A DNA stretch of 64,000 nucleotides from a bacterium (GCA_018062085.1 JAGOSY010000011.1:38939-102938); one strand, 5' to 3'. Counted from the first letter of the stretch, positions 25,018 through 33,851 are shown. Program-made: numbers and translations. The notes: generated from the letters alone by a model not told the origin.

Positions 25018-28000
25018 GTTTCTATTTTCAAGCACCCGACTTAGCCGAATTTCCTAGACGCTCTTACCGCCGTTTTTTAGAAGAGACCATTGGCAATCTT
25101 TTTGCTGAAATATCACCAGTCGCCAGCGAATACTCCGCACGCTTTGAACTGACATTTTTAGGACCGGACGGTAAAGTACATTGGCGCTTTGAAGACTACG
25201 CGCCAGACTCGGGCTATCCCACCTCACCGGAACAAGCACGCAAATCTAATATGACGCACTCAAAGCGCATGATGATGGAAGTCTGGCTGCGCGATACACT
25301 GACTGGTGAACTGCGCAAATCAACAGCCTACGTCACTGACGTACCCGTGATAACTGACCGCGGCACATTTGTCATAAACGGCTCAGAGCGCGTGGTCTTG
25401 GGCCAACTAGTACGGGCCCCTGGTATATATTTTAGCCAAGGCGGCCAGACCAGTTACAAGGCTCTAATGCTCGCTGAAATGGGAGCACCAATTGCCTTTG
25501 AGCTAGAACTAGATGCCAGTGGTGGCAAAACGAGTAGGGCAAAGTGCCGCATCAAGTTACCTAAACGCAGCTGGGTGGCAGCGACAACCGTACTAGCTGC
25601 TTTGGGTGTTGACGCTCAAGATTTGCAAAAACGAATTGGTAGTTTGCTTGAGCGCAACCGCATTGATTTCAAGCCACTCACCCAAACCGAAGCTTTAGCA
25701 GTAGTCGGCCGCTCTTGGAAGCCAGACGGTGGTGGTGGCTCATCTGGTGGCGCCACAGCCCTCAAAGAATTAACAGATAGACGCCGCTATTCTCTAGGAA
25801 AGCTCGGACGCAAGCGTGTCAACGCCAAACTTGGCATAGAAGAGCAGTCACATCAGTTGAGTGGTGATGACATTCTCGCCGCTGTCGAATATTTGCTTGG
25901 TCTGCCACTAGATATGGGGCGCACCGATCAAATTGACAGTTTAGAAAATCGCCACCTAAGAGGTGTGGGCGAGACCCTGACAAAGGCTGTCAGACCAGCG
26001 CTCGGACAGATGACCAGATCAATTCGCACTCGCTTAGAGATGAATGAAGATGAAGAAATTGGTTCACCCAATGAACTTCTAGACATCAGACCATTTTCTA
26101 ATGCCCTAAATAAATATTTTGTCGGCAATCCGCTTGTGCAATATCTTGACCAACAAAACCCCCTTTCAGAATTATCACACCGCCGCAGAATCACTTCATT
26201 TGGCCCCGGTGGTATCGACCCTAATGCCGCCCCTGTTGAAATGCGCGACATTCACCCATCGCAAATCGGCCGGGTTTGCTTAGTTGAATCACCAGAAGGC
26301 AAGAACTGCGGCATGGTCTCTTATATGGCCACCTATTGTCGCATTGACGATGACGGCTTTATGACTGTGCCCTATCGAAAAGTATTTAACGGTTTGGTAT
26401 CAGATGAGGTGCAGTTTCTCACCCCGGCTGACGACAAACGCTATACTCTGGCACCACCTGATACAAAAGTAGTGGACGGCAAAATTTCAGGAACCATGGT
26501 CGCGGCTAGACGAGGCGAAAACTTCATTGAAGTCAGTCCTGAAGATGTCGATATGATCGGTATCGCGCCGCAAGGATTTATCTCTGTTGGTTCGGGACTA
26601 ATTCCTTTCTTAGAACACGACGACGCCAACCGTGCTCTCATGGGTGGTGGCATGATGCGCCAAACTTTGCCGTTGATCAGGCCGGAGAGGCCGCGGGTGG
26701 GCACCGGTATGGAGCGCATTGTTGCGCGCTCAAGTGGACACTCTGTCATAGCTAGACGGGCTGGCACAGTCACCAAAGTTACCGGTAAAGAAATCACAGT
26801 TGCCCAAGGCTCTGGCGAATCGAGAACCTATACCCTAACTCGCTTTGATAGAACTAATCAGAACACAATTTTAGACCAACGACCTTCTGTACAAGTAGGG
26901 CAGAAAGTTGAAACTGGCCAAATAATCGCCGACGGGCCAGCCATTGACGCCGGTGAGTTGGCTCTGGGTCGCAACCTACTGATTGCCTTCATGCCCTGGA
27001 ATGGCTACAACTTTGAAGACGCCATTGTTGTGCGAGAAGGTTTGGTAAAAGACCAAAAACTGACCCATATCGAAATTGAGAAACATTCATGCGGCGTACA
27101 CCAAACTCTACGTGGCCCCGAAATTCTCACACCCGAGCTACCAAACGTCACAGCTAAAGACCTAGAGCATCTCGACGACAGAGGCATTGCCAAAATTGGC
27201 TGTTACGTCAACCCAGGAGACATTCTGGTCTCTAAGTTGTCGCCCAAAGAAGCAAAGGCCCTATCAGCAGAAGAAGAACTATTGCAAGCTATCTTTGGCA
27301 AAGTTGCCGAAGAGATGGGTGATACCAGCTTGAGGGTGCCCCACGGCTCTGGTGGTAGGGTCATAGATGTGCGCATCTTCACGCCCGAGACCACCCCCGA
27401 ACTCAAAGCTGGCATTATCTGCGAAATTGAAGTCTTGATTGCCAGATTGTGCCCAGTAGAAGTAGGAGACAAGTTGGCCGGTCGACACGGCAACAAAGGC
27501 ATTGTCTCAATCATCGTTCCCGATTGCGATATGCCCTACATGCCTGACGGCACCCCCGTAGACATCTGCCTCAATGCCCTTGGTGTTCCTAGCCGTATGA
27601 ATGTCGGACAAGTATTCGATACCCAGCTGGGCTATTACGCCAGTATTCTCAACCGCTACTATCGCATTCACCAATTTGACGAATCTATCGCCCCCGATGC
27701 CTCTTTCAGGCTGGTCACAGATGCCCTAAAAGAAGTGCGCCAATTACCCGGTTATGAATGGATGGGTGCAGACGGCAAAGTAAAACTAACCGACGGCCGC
27801 ACAGGCGAGCCGTTTGACCGGCCAATTTTAGTAGGCCGTCAATATATGCTCAAACTGAATCAACTAGTACTGCACAAAATAAACGCCAGGTCAGGCTTAG
27901 GCGGCCCCTACGCCGCAGTAACTCAACAACCTGTGGGTGGTAAAGCCAACCATGGCGGTCAGCGCATGGGTGAAATGGAAGTCTGGGCCATTCAAGCCTA

Positions 28001-28886
28001 TGGTGCAGCCAGTATTTTGCACGAAATGATGACCATTAAGGCCGACGACATTCAAGGCCGCCACCAGTCTTATGCCGACATGGTACAAGGCAACCCTATA
28101 ACTCCAGGCGGGCGAACAGCAGCCTTTGATGGCCTCTGCTGCGAAATTCGCGGTTTGGGCATGGAAGTCACCCTCGGCAAGGTGGTTGATTCTTTCGAAC
28201 CGATAGAAGACCGCTCTTGTTTGCAACCAAATGGGCATCCTACGAAGACTCTAGAAGAAAAATATCAAGTCTCTGCAGTGCACCAAATGGAAGAAAATGA
28301 CGGGCAAAAAGTGCTCGAAATCCCCGCTGGTGACTTCGTTCCGGTTTCTCGACCACCAGCCTTGCCACTGATTACATCGCTCACTAGCGGAAAACACGGT
28401 GGGAAACCACGTATTGAAATGTCCCAGGAACCGTTGTTTGATGACATAGAAGAGGGCGCCCCCGAATCTGTATCTGATTCTGTACCTGATGCTTTGATGG
28501 ATGCCTTCATTGCCCAAGCCCTAAAGGAAGTGGATGAAGTTAGTCCACTAGACCTCCCCAAAGAACCCGCCAAAGAAACTAAAAACAGCAATAGCAATGG
28601 CACGGCAGCAAATTATCTATCTGAAGTACTGGCCAGAGAACTCGGAGCACAATCAACCCTAAATGGCTTCCCTTCGCTAAGCGAACTATCAACACTAGCT
28701 CAACAACTAGTCACCATTAATCAAGAAGCCAAAGAACAAGAAAGAATAGAACCAGCAACTAGCGTTCAGAACGAAAGTGAAAAGCTTACCGAGCTAGCTG
28801 GCTACTTCAAAAAATCAAGCAAAATTTCAGACATAGAAAAAACAAGCGATAATTCGCCAACAAATAATCAAGAAGATTCAAGCTAA
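25014..28886 (+). CDS. rpoB: Divergent RNA polymerase beta subunit (probable RpoB paralogue)
   Basis: The beta subunit forms half of the RNA polymerase active centre. The 1,290 residues are collinear with RpoB: PDLAEFPRRSYRRFLEE, GTFVINGSERVV, the rifampicin region around D379, GYNFEDAIVV (E668, D669), GDKLAGRHGNKG (K820, K828) and GGQRMGEMEVWA. The catalytic equivalents of E. coli E813, D814, K1065 and K1073 are kept. Odd changes include VESPEGKNCGM for the usual IETPEGPNIGL, a shortened lobe region lacking the normal RG(S/A)W block, and an acidic tail of about 235 residues after the core. A GGAGG site lies inside the upstream gene. No rpoC, rplJ or rplL is near. I infer a second, specialised beta subunit, but it could be the only one in a genome with scattered RNAP genes. 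Confidence 0.93.
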   Translation: MSFYFQAPDLAEFPRRSYRRFLEETIGNLFAEISPVASEYSARFELTFLGPDGKVHWRFEDYAPDSGYPTSPEQARKSNMTHSKRMMMEVWLRDTLTGELRKSTAYVTDVPVITDRGTFVINGSERVVLGQLVRAPGIYFSQGGQTSYKALMLAEMGAPIAFELELDASGGKTSRAKCRIKLPKRSWVAATTVLAALGVDAQDLQKRIGSLLERNRIDFKPLTQTEALAVVGRSWKPDGGGGSSGGATALKELTDRRRYSLGKLGRKRVNAKLGIEEQSHQLSGDDILAAVEYLLGLPLDMGRTDQIDSLENRHLRGVGETLTKAVRPALGQMTRSIRTRLEMNEDEEIGSPNELLDIRPFSNALNKYFVGNPLVQYLDQQNPLSELSHRRRITSFGPGGIDPNAAPVEMRDIHPSQIGRVCLVESPEGKNCGMVSYMATYCRIDDDGFMTVPYRKVFNGLVSDEVQFLTPADDKRYTLAPPDTKVVDGKISGTMVAARRGENFIEVSPEDVDMIGIAPQGFISVGSGLIPFLEHDDANRALMGGGMMRQTLPLIRPERPRVGTGMERIVARSSGHSVIARRAGTVTKVTGKEITVAQGSGESRTYTLTRFDRTNQNTILDQRPSVQVGQKVETGQIIADGPAIDAGELALGRNLLIAFMPWNGYNFEDAIVVREGLVKDQKLTHIEIEKHSCGVHQTLRGPEILTPELPNVTAKDLEHLDDRGIAKIGCYVNPGDILVSKLSPKEAKALSAEEELLQAIFGKVAEEMGDTSLRVPHGSGGRVIDVRIFTPETTPELKAGIICEIEVLIARLCPVEVGDKLAGRHGNKGIVSIIVPDCDMPYMPDGTPVDICLNALGVPSRMNVGQVFDTQLGYYASILNRYYRIHQFDESIAPDASFRLVTDALKEVRQLPGYEWMGADGKVKLTDGRTGEPFDRPILVGRQYMLKLNQLVLHKINARSGLGGPYAAVTQQPVGGKANHGGQRMGEMEVWAIQAYGAASILHEMMTIKADDIQGRHQSYADMVQGNPITPGGRTAAFDGLCCEIRGLGMEVTLGKVVDSFEPIEDRSCLQPNGHPTKTLEEKYQVSAVHQMEENDGQKVLEIPAGDFVPVSRPPALPLITSLTSGKHGGKPRIEMSQEPLFDDIEEGAPESVSDSVPDALMDAFIAQALKEVDEVSPLDLPKEPAKETKNSNSNGTAANYLSEVLARELGAQSTLNGFPSLSELSTLAQQLVTINQEAKEQERIEPATSVQNESEKLTELAGYFKKSSKISDIEKTSDNSPTNNQEDSS

Positions 28887-28905
28887 GGCATAGGAAACAA
28901 CAGAA

Positions 28906-29865
28906 ATGACAGGCAGGTCAATAGCAGGTGAACACAAAAGCAATGGCAAATGCCTGGCTAGCCTGGCTCTATTGATTTGTTCGCTGCTCTTAGCCATTGT
29001 CTTCACCACCTTGAACGCTGAAGTAGCCTCGGCTCAATTCGGTGGTGCTGTGCCTCCACCAGTCGGAGATGGCCCTACACCTCAACCAGTCAATCCTGGT
29101 GATACCACCGGCCCGAGCGCTGTACCCACTGGCGCAGCAGACCCAACCCCAGGCACAAACAACGCTACCGCTCCAGGTAGAGATAGAACAGTTATTCGCC
29201 TATATGACAATGGCGCCACAGGCCGTGGCCGACGCATGGTGCAGACCCTAAGACCAGATACACTTTCAGCCGAAGCCCAAAGCAGAATTGGTGGCATTCT
29301 TGGTATCAATATGAATTCTGGTGAGCAGTCTATCGATGTCACCGTCACTAGAGACCAAATTGCTCAGATACAAGATGTCATAGCTGCTTATCCGCAGACT
29401 ACACAAGTTGATGGTCGCAACATGATCACTGGCGACGACCCTGCCGCTGGCTATCCCAGACCAGGCAACGGCAGCCTCTATCGCTTCGATGGTCAATTAC
29501 CGACAGTCGCTACTTTCTCTCGCTACCTCGTCATTCTTGGCGTAGTGGTCTCAACAGTTTTCATGGCGATTGCCGCCTACTCAGTAGTGATGGGCAGCAG
29601 AGACGGTGGCAACCGAGTAATTGGTGCAGCTTCTGGCCTGCTCTTCTTAATGGCCGCCTACACCATCTGGAAAATTGTGACCATGAATACTTTCCATGGC
29701 AACAGCCCAGACACTGCTCGCGCTCAAAATCGCCCAACCCAAGGCCTTGTGCAAGATGCCTTCATGACCAGACCGAACTTGCCGGCCACTCCTGGTGGCG
29801 GTGTCAACAGTGGCGCCCCTAGGGGTGGAGTTCCTGTTCAACCTCTCGGCACTGCCGGAAATTAG
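28906..29865 (+). CDS. Exported two-helix protein resembling T4SS pilins (VirB2/TrbC-like)
   Basis: A 319-residue protein with a signal peptide of about 43 residues (ending EVASAQ), a Pro/Gly/Thr-rich stretch (48-92), a small alpha/beta segment (95-165) and two close membrane helices, about 207-229 and 238-258, joined by the short loop SRDGGNRVIG, then a Pro/Gly-rich tail. Paired hydrophobic helices linked by a short polar loop with Gly-Gly, after a cleaved signal, are the pattern of VirB2/TrbC and Gram-positive T4SS pilins. The resemblance covers only this part, so the assignment is tentative. It starts 19 bp after the rpoB-like gene. Confidence 0.6.
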   Translation: MTGRSIAGEHKSNGKCLASLALLICSLLLAIVFTTLNAEVASAQFGGAVPPPVGDGPTPQPVNPGDTTGPSAVPTGAADPTPGTNNATAPGRDRTVIRLYDNGATGRGRRMVQTLRPDTLSAEAQSRIGGILGINMNSGEQSIDVTVTRDQIAQIQDVIAAYPQTTQVDGRNMITGDDPAAGYPRPGNGSLYRFDGQLPTVATFSRYLVILGVVVSTVFMAIAAYSVVMGSRDGGNRVIGAASGLLFLMAAYTIWKIVTMNTFHGNSPDTARAQNRPTQGLVQDAFMTRPNLPATPGGGVNSGAPRGGVPVQPLGTAGN

Positions 29866-29875
29866 GTAATAGAAA

Positions 29876-30574
29876 ATGACAATGCTAAACCTAACTCTAA
29901 ATAAATTGATGGCTCTTCCACTGGCGGCAGCTCTTGTCACTTGTACGGCATTGGCCGGCGATGCTCAGCCCAAGAACGAGTATTTCGGCAGTAACTCCAA
30001 TGGCACGCCGCCTAAAGGTTACAGCAACTATCAAGGACCGCCGCCCAAAGCCATCAACGGCGTAATAAATAAAGGCGCTGGAGCCATGGATTCAGACGCC
30101 AGCCCAGAGCTAACCTGGTTTGAAAAATTTGACGAAGTAAGCTTTCGCGGCAGACCAAACGACTCAGAACGCATCATTTTAAATATGCCATTTAACCAAG
30201 AGCAAGAAAGAGTTCAACGGTGGACCCAGGTGGCAGCAACAGTTGCGAAGCGCTATCGCCAAACAGCAAAAGCCTTAGGCGCAGTGCAAGCTCCAGCGGG
30301 CAGAGCCGACTTAGATGAGTACCGCACTTTGAGAATGGCCTGGTTTAACGATGCCGCTGCAGTATACGAAGAGATGATCAAACCAAGGCAACCAGCCCAG
30401 ACTATCGAAGAGTTAAATGACCAGCTCAGACAAGTAAAAGACCAAGCCAATAGTCTAGGCAAAATGAATATTAGCCTACTTAATTCAGACCACAACTTAA
30501 GACGCAAATACCGAGTACACAACGCTAAGCAAACAGATTCGCTGACCAAGTATGTGACCGGTACATATAAATAA
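29876..30574 (+). CDS. Secreted protein of unknown function
   Basis: A 232-residue protein with a signal peptide (LPLAAALVTCTALAGDA), a low-complexity Gly/Asn/Pro segment to about residue 65, and a helical remainder (about 95-225) with basic and Gln-rich helices such as RVQRWTQVAATVAKRYRQTA. A Cys in the signal region (VTCTALA) does not make a good lipobox. No family recognised. It starts 10 bp after the pilin-like gene and should share its transcript; a periplasmic role alongside it is inferred from position. Confidence 0.7.
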   Translation: MTMLNLTLNKLMALPLAAALVTCTALAGDAQPKNEYFGSNSNGTPPKGYSNYQGPPPKAINGVINKGAGAMDSDASPELTWFEKFDEVSFRGRPNDSERIILNMPFNQEQERVQRWTQVAATVAKRYRQTAKALGAVQAPAGRADLDEYRTLRMAWFNDAAAVYEEMIKPRQPAQTIEELNDQLRQVKDQANSLGKMNISLLNSDHNLRRKYRVHNAKQTDSLTKYVTGTYK

Positions 30575-30643
30575 TTCAAAGACACGAGACAAATTTTTCA
30601 GACAAAACCCCCAGCACCCCAAAAACCCGAGGACCTAGGCAAA

Positions 30644-31420
30644 ATGGCAATACAGTTAAATGACAGAGATCATCTGATTTTCAAGCTCGTTGATGAGCAT
30701 GAAGTATTGCTGGAAAAGCATATTTCTTGGTTTATTGCTGGCGAAGAAAAACCAGTTTTAATTAGAGACCGCTTGCGCAAGCTCTTCTATCTCGACTACT
30801 TGCTCTGCCACCGTCACGGTAGCAAACTACCATGGTGGACCACACCCACCAAACCGCTGGTGTACATGCTCTCGTCTATGGCCAGAACAATTGCAGGAGC
30901 ACCTGAAGCCACTGATGCCATGCTCGACAATGAGTTTCAACGGCACCATTTAGAAGTAGCCAATTTGCGCATGCTTTATTTGGTTGCTCAAAAAGACACA
31001 CAAATCAGCCAGTTTCAGTGGACAACTTGCAAGCAACCGAAGAAGAGCGAGTGTGGCCTTGATGCCATGGTTACCTTTAAATTGAATGGTGCTGCCAACG
31101 GTTCAACTAAACTGGGCTTGGTCAACAATCTCTCACTCAACCTCGAGGCTGTAAGCAAACTGACAAGTGCTATCGAAAGTGAAAAGCTTGACTCGATTCT
31201 ACTTATTTCACGCGATGACCTCTCGCAAAAAGTTCTGCAGCAATTAATTGTGCAAGCTGGTGGTGAACTAGCCAAGCGCACTTTGTTCGCCACCCACCAA
31301 GAGCTGTATAAAGATGGCATTGTTGCCACTCGTTGGCAGGGCGCCTTGGGCCAATCAGCTATTCGTGAAAGCGAGGCTGTGGCTTATATTGGGCCAATCA
31401 CGCAACCAATTGCGGTATAG
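30644..31420 (+). CDS. Replication-relaxation-like winged-helix protein
   Basis: A 258-residue cytoplasmic protein that begins LNDRDHLIFKLVDEHEVLLE and continues RDRLRKLFYLDYLLCHRHGS. This is the typical winged-helix opening of the Replic_Relax (PF13814) family, found mainly on conjugative plasmids and integrative elements of actinobacteria and Firmicutes. The rest alternates helices and strands, with a possible nuclease-like region near KLDSILLISRDDL, but no catalytic set is clear. No relaxase or coupling ATPase accompanies it. It is the last gene of the operon, 69 bp after the secreted protein and 22 bp before a terminator hairpin. Confidence 0.6.
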   Translation: MAIQLNDRDHLIFKLVDEHEVLLEKHISWFIAGEEKPVLIRDRLRKLFYLDYLLCHRHGSKLPWWTTPTKPLVYMLSSMARTIAGAPEATDAMLDNEFQRHHLEVANLRMLYLVAQKDTQISQFQWTTCKQPKKSECGLDAMVTFKLNGAANGSTKLGLVNNLSLNLEAVSKLTSAIESEKLDSILLISRDDLSQKVLQQLIVQAGGELAKRTLFATHQELYKDGIVATRWQGALGQSAIRESEAVAYIGPITQPIAV

Positions 31421-31442
31421 AACTAACTTAAAAGCTGTGGGA

Positions 31443-31478
31443 GAAGGCTGGCATGGGGATGCCAGCCTTCATCTTTTT
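31443..31478 (+). terminator. Strong intrinsic terminator ending the rpoB-like operon
   Basis: A perfect 12-bp stem (GAAGGCTGGCAT at 31443-31454 with ATGCCAGCCTTC at 31459-31470) and GGGG loop, followed by ATCTTTTTG. It lies 22 bp after the last gene of the operon. Confidence 0.92.
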
Positions 31479-31522
31479 GCTCAAGGCCTTATGCCTCAAA
31501 CGTGATTTTGCTTTCGCGTTTA

Positions 31523-31551
31523 TTGACAGGCTGCGACGGGAAGATTAGCAT
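31523..31551 (+). promoter_or_regulatory. Sigma-70-type promoter of first TadG-like gene
   Basis: TTGACA at 31523-31528, a 17-bp spacer and TAGCAT at 31546-31551, 54 bp upstream of the ATG. The -35 box is perfect, the -10 box matches four of six. Just downstream of the preceding terminator, which supports a new transcript here. Confidence 0.6.
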
Positions 31552-31605
31552 TAATGTATTAGTGCAATCTAAGCAAATTAATCTTGAGCCTGGGGGGCTT
31601 CACAT

Positions 31606-33684
31606 ATGCCTAAGCACATTAGGCCGCTAAAACGGCCAGAATCAGGCAGCATGTTAGTTTTCGGCACAGCTATCACGATCGCCATAGTGGCAGTTTTAGC
31701 GTTCTTCAGCCTCAGTTATGTCAGGCTATTGGGCAGTAGCAGCGAACAACGCACTGCCATTGAAGCTGCGGCATTAGCCGCGGCCCGCGACCTTAGTATG
31801 ATCGCTGTCAATACTGACGAGTATGGCTGGATATCGCTCTCTGACTCTGCGCCAATTGGCAGTCTTACTGTGGCACCTGACCAGTTTTACGTACCAGTCA
31901 GAGGTATTAACACCATACTGGGCACCCTCAGGCTAGATTTAATCATTGCCACCGAGCTAAATGACAATGCCCTCAAAGAAATGATCAAAGCCGATATTGT
32001 AAATGCCAAGTCTGCACAAGCTAAATTAGGCACCGAGCTGAACAAAGCCATGGCAGCTGGCTATAAAGCCAAAGGCATAAATGGTCAAGATATTGATGTT
32101 TACGGTGACGCTCAAAATGCCTACACATCAAACCAAATTAGAATGACTGGCGCCTCAAACTATGTTGCTAACTCGCTCAAGCTATCCCTTGGTGGTATTA
32201 ATAACGGTGGCGTGACCAATACGCCGATACCAAGCCCTGCAGCCAAAGCCAACGTGCCATCTAGTCAACAGCAAAACAACTGTTACCTTTCATACATGGA
32301 TATTCCTACAGATGGCGAAAGTTTTGTCTTTGCTGGCATTGGCAGCTCAATAAAGCTAATGGACCCTAAACAATGGACAGTGACAGTAGCTGGATTACCC
32401 TATCAAGTTGCCACTATAGTTAAGGCCGAAGCTGACCAGCATGTCACAGATACTCAGAACCCTGCTGGCTACAACATCCACGCCATTGCCTGCGCTCAAC
32501 CGGCTAACGTGGTTGACCCCAAGCCGACTCCAGGAGCATTGACCTTCAGCTTCCCCGATGGTATGCCCCCAGAAATTCTGGGACCAGGCACTTTGCTCAC
32601 AAACGCCCAGATCAACTCAAACAACAACTGCACTTATCAAACATCGGTTAATGGTGACTATCCACTAGGCAAACCAGCAACCAGACTTGACGATACCAGC
32701 TGGCCTTATGCTTGTGACTCTCACTCAGGCAATGTATTCAGAAAGTCACTGACTGACTGGTGGCGCCGTGCTGGTACTAAACTCAATATAGCCTCAGCCA
32801 CAGCCATGCTCAATGACCCAGCCAACAATTTCTGGCGTCCAACTGGCGCCGACAACGTCGATTGGATTACAGAAGCAGTGCTCGGCGATACCCAGTTGTA
32901 CAACCTTGGGCCCATTCCCCGCGGCTACATTCACATTTATCGCGTTGATCCGTCTACAGGCTTGGTGAGCTATGCCCATGAAGGCTTGACACCAACTAAT
33001 TACTCGGTAGCCGGTGAAAATCAGATGTATTCAGAAAACATTGATGCCATAACCAAGAGTGCTGTAGGCAAGCAGACAGTTGGACCATTCACCTTCCCTG
33101 GCACCCTGAAGCCGGGTGGCTTGACCAACGATAACAAAGTCACTTTGTTAGACAATTTCGACCTCTACATCCGCGACCAAGTCTGTCAACCAGGCATGAA
33201 CCAAGGAGGAATGCACGCAGGCGAACCCATGGACTTTGACAAAGTAGTGATGCTGCAGAAGAACAACAACCATAATTATAGCCATGACCTAGGCGGCAGC
33301 GGCCTCGGGGCAGCGAAGCCACCAGCAGTCAAGCCAGCCGGTCTACCACCGGCCATCACCGACCAGTCTGACTTTGCTGAAAAATCGGGCTTCCCTGATG
33401 CTGAGTACAATACCTATGAAGCTGGCCCTGGCACCGATTCTGTTCGACCTACCTACAAAGACAATGGCATGGCAGTAGACGTTCGCTTCAGAAGACAAGT
33501 CGAAACCGGTAGTCTTAGCGCTTTACTTGGTTTCAAAATTGGTTATGTTGGCCACAAGTATGGTGCCACCTTCGGACCAAGTGCATTACCCGCTGTCGCT
33601 GCGCCGTCTATGCACTACGGCCACGACGACGACGATAACGACACACATAAACATAAGAAGAAGAAGAAGAAGCATCATTCGTGA
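31606..33684 (+). CDS. TadG-like membrane-anchored protein, copy 1
   Basis: The first 60 residues, with GSMLVFGTAITIAIVAVLAF followed by EQRTAIEAAALAAARDL, match the N-terminus of TadG/TadE-like Flp-pilus proteins (Tad family): one helix anchors the protein and the rest is outside. The remaining 630 residues are a large exported domain with many Asn, Pro and Gly and no recognised enzyme motif, ending in a His/Lys-rich tail (HKHKKKKKKHHS). A GGGGGG ribosome site precedes the ATG. The protein is clearly paralogous over its length to the next gene, with shared blocks such as DQHVTDTQNPAGYNIHA. It has its own promoter and terminator. TadG proteins are minor pilins or assembly factors; the specific role here is unknown. 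Confidence 0.82.
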   Translation: MPKHIRPLKRPESGSMLVFGTAITIAIVAVLAFFSLSYVRLLGSSSEQRTAIEAAALAAARDLSMIAVNTDEYGWISLSDSAPIGSLTVAPDQFYVPVRGINTILGTLRLDLIIATELNDNALKEMIKADIVNAKSAQAKLGTELNKAMAAGYKAKGINGQDIDVYGDAQNAYTSNQIRMTGASNYVANSLKLSLGGINNGGVTNTPIPSPAAKANVPSSQQQNNCYLSYMDIPTDGESFVFAGIGSSIKLMDPKQWTVTVAGLPYQVATIVKAEADQHVTDTQNPAGYNIHAIACAQPANVVDPKPTPGALTFSFPDGMPPEILGPGTLLTNAQINSNNNCTYQTSVNGDYPLGKPATRLDDTSWPYACDSHSGNVFRKSLTDWWRRAGTKLNIASATAMLNDPANNFWRPTGADNVDWITEAVLGDTQLYNLGPIPRGYIHIYRVDPSTGLVSYAHEGLTPTNYSVAGENQMYSENIDAITKSAVGKQTVGPFTFPGTLKPGGLTNDNKVTLLDNFDLYIRDQVCQPGMNQGGMHAGEPMDFDKVVMLQKNNNHNYSHDLGGSGLGAAKPPAVKPAGLPPAITDQSDFAEKSGFPDAEYNTYEAGPGTDSVRPTYKDNGMAVDVRFRRQVETGSLSALLGFKIGYVGHKYGATFGPSALPAVAAPSMHYGHDDDDNDTHKHKKKKKKHHS

Positions 33685-33766
33685 CCAGCACAGACGAGAT
33701 GAAAAATTGCTAATAAATTAATCGCACATTAACCCCGTCTAACCCTACAGGGAATAAAAAAGAGCC

Positions 33767-33808
33767 AAGAAGAGAGCCTGCAGCACAATGCAGGCTCTCT
33801 TCTTTTTT
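33767..33808 (+). terminator. Intrinsic terminator after TadG-like copy 1
   Basis: A perfect 16-bp stem: AAGAAGAGAGCCTGCA (33767-33782) pairs with TGCAGGCTCTCTTCTT (33789-33804) across a six-base loop, followed by more T residues. The A-rich 5' side also gives a usable T tract on the other strand. Confidence 0.93.
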
Positions 33809-33851
33809 AGCAAGACGCTGAATAGCACCTAAATAGAGCCGAGCAGGCCAA

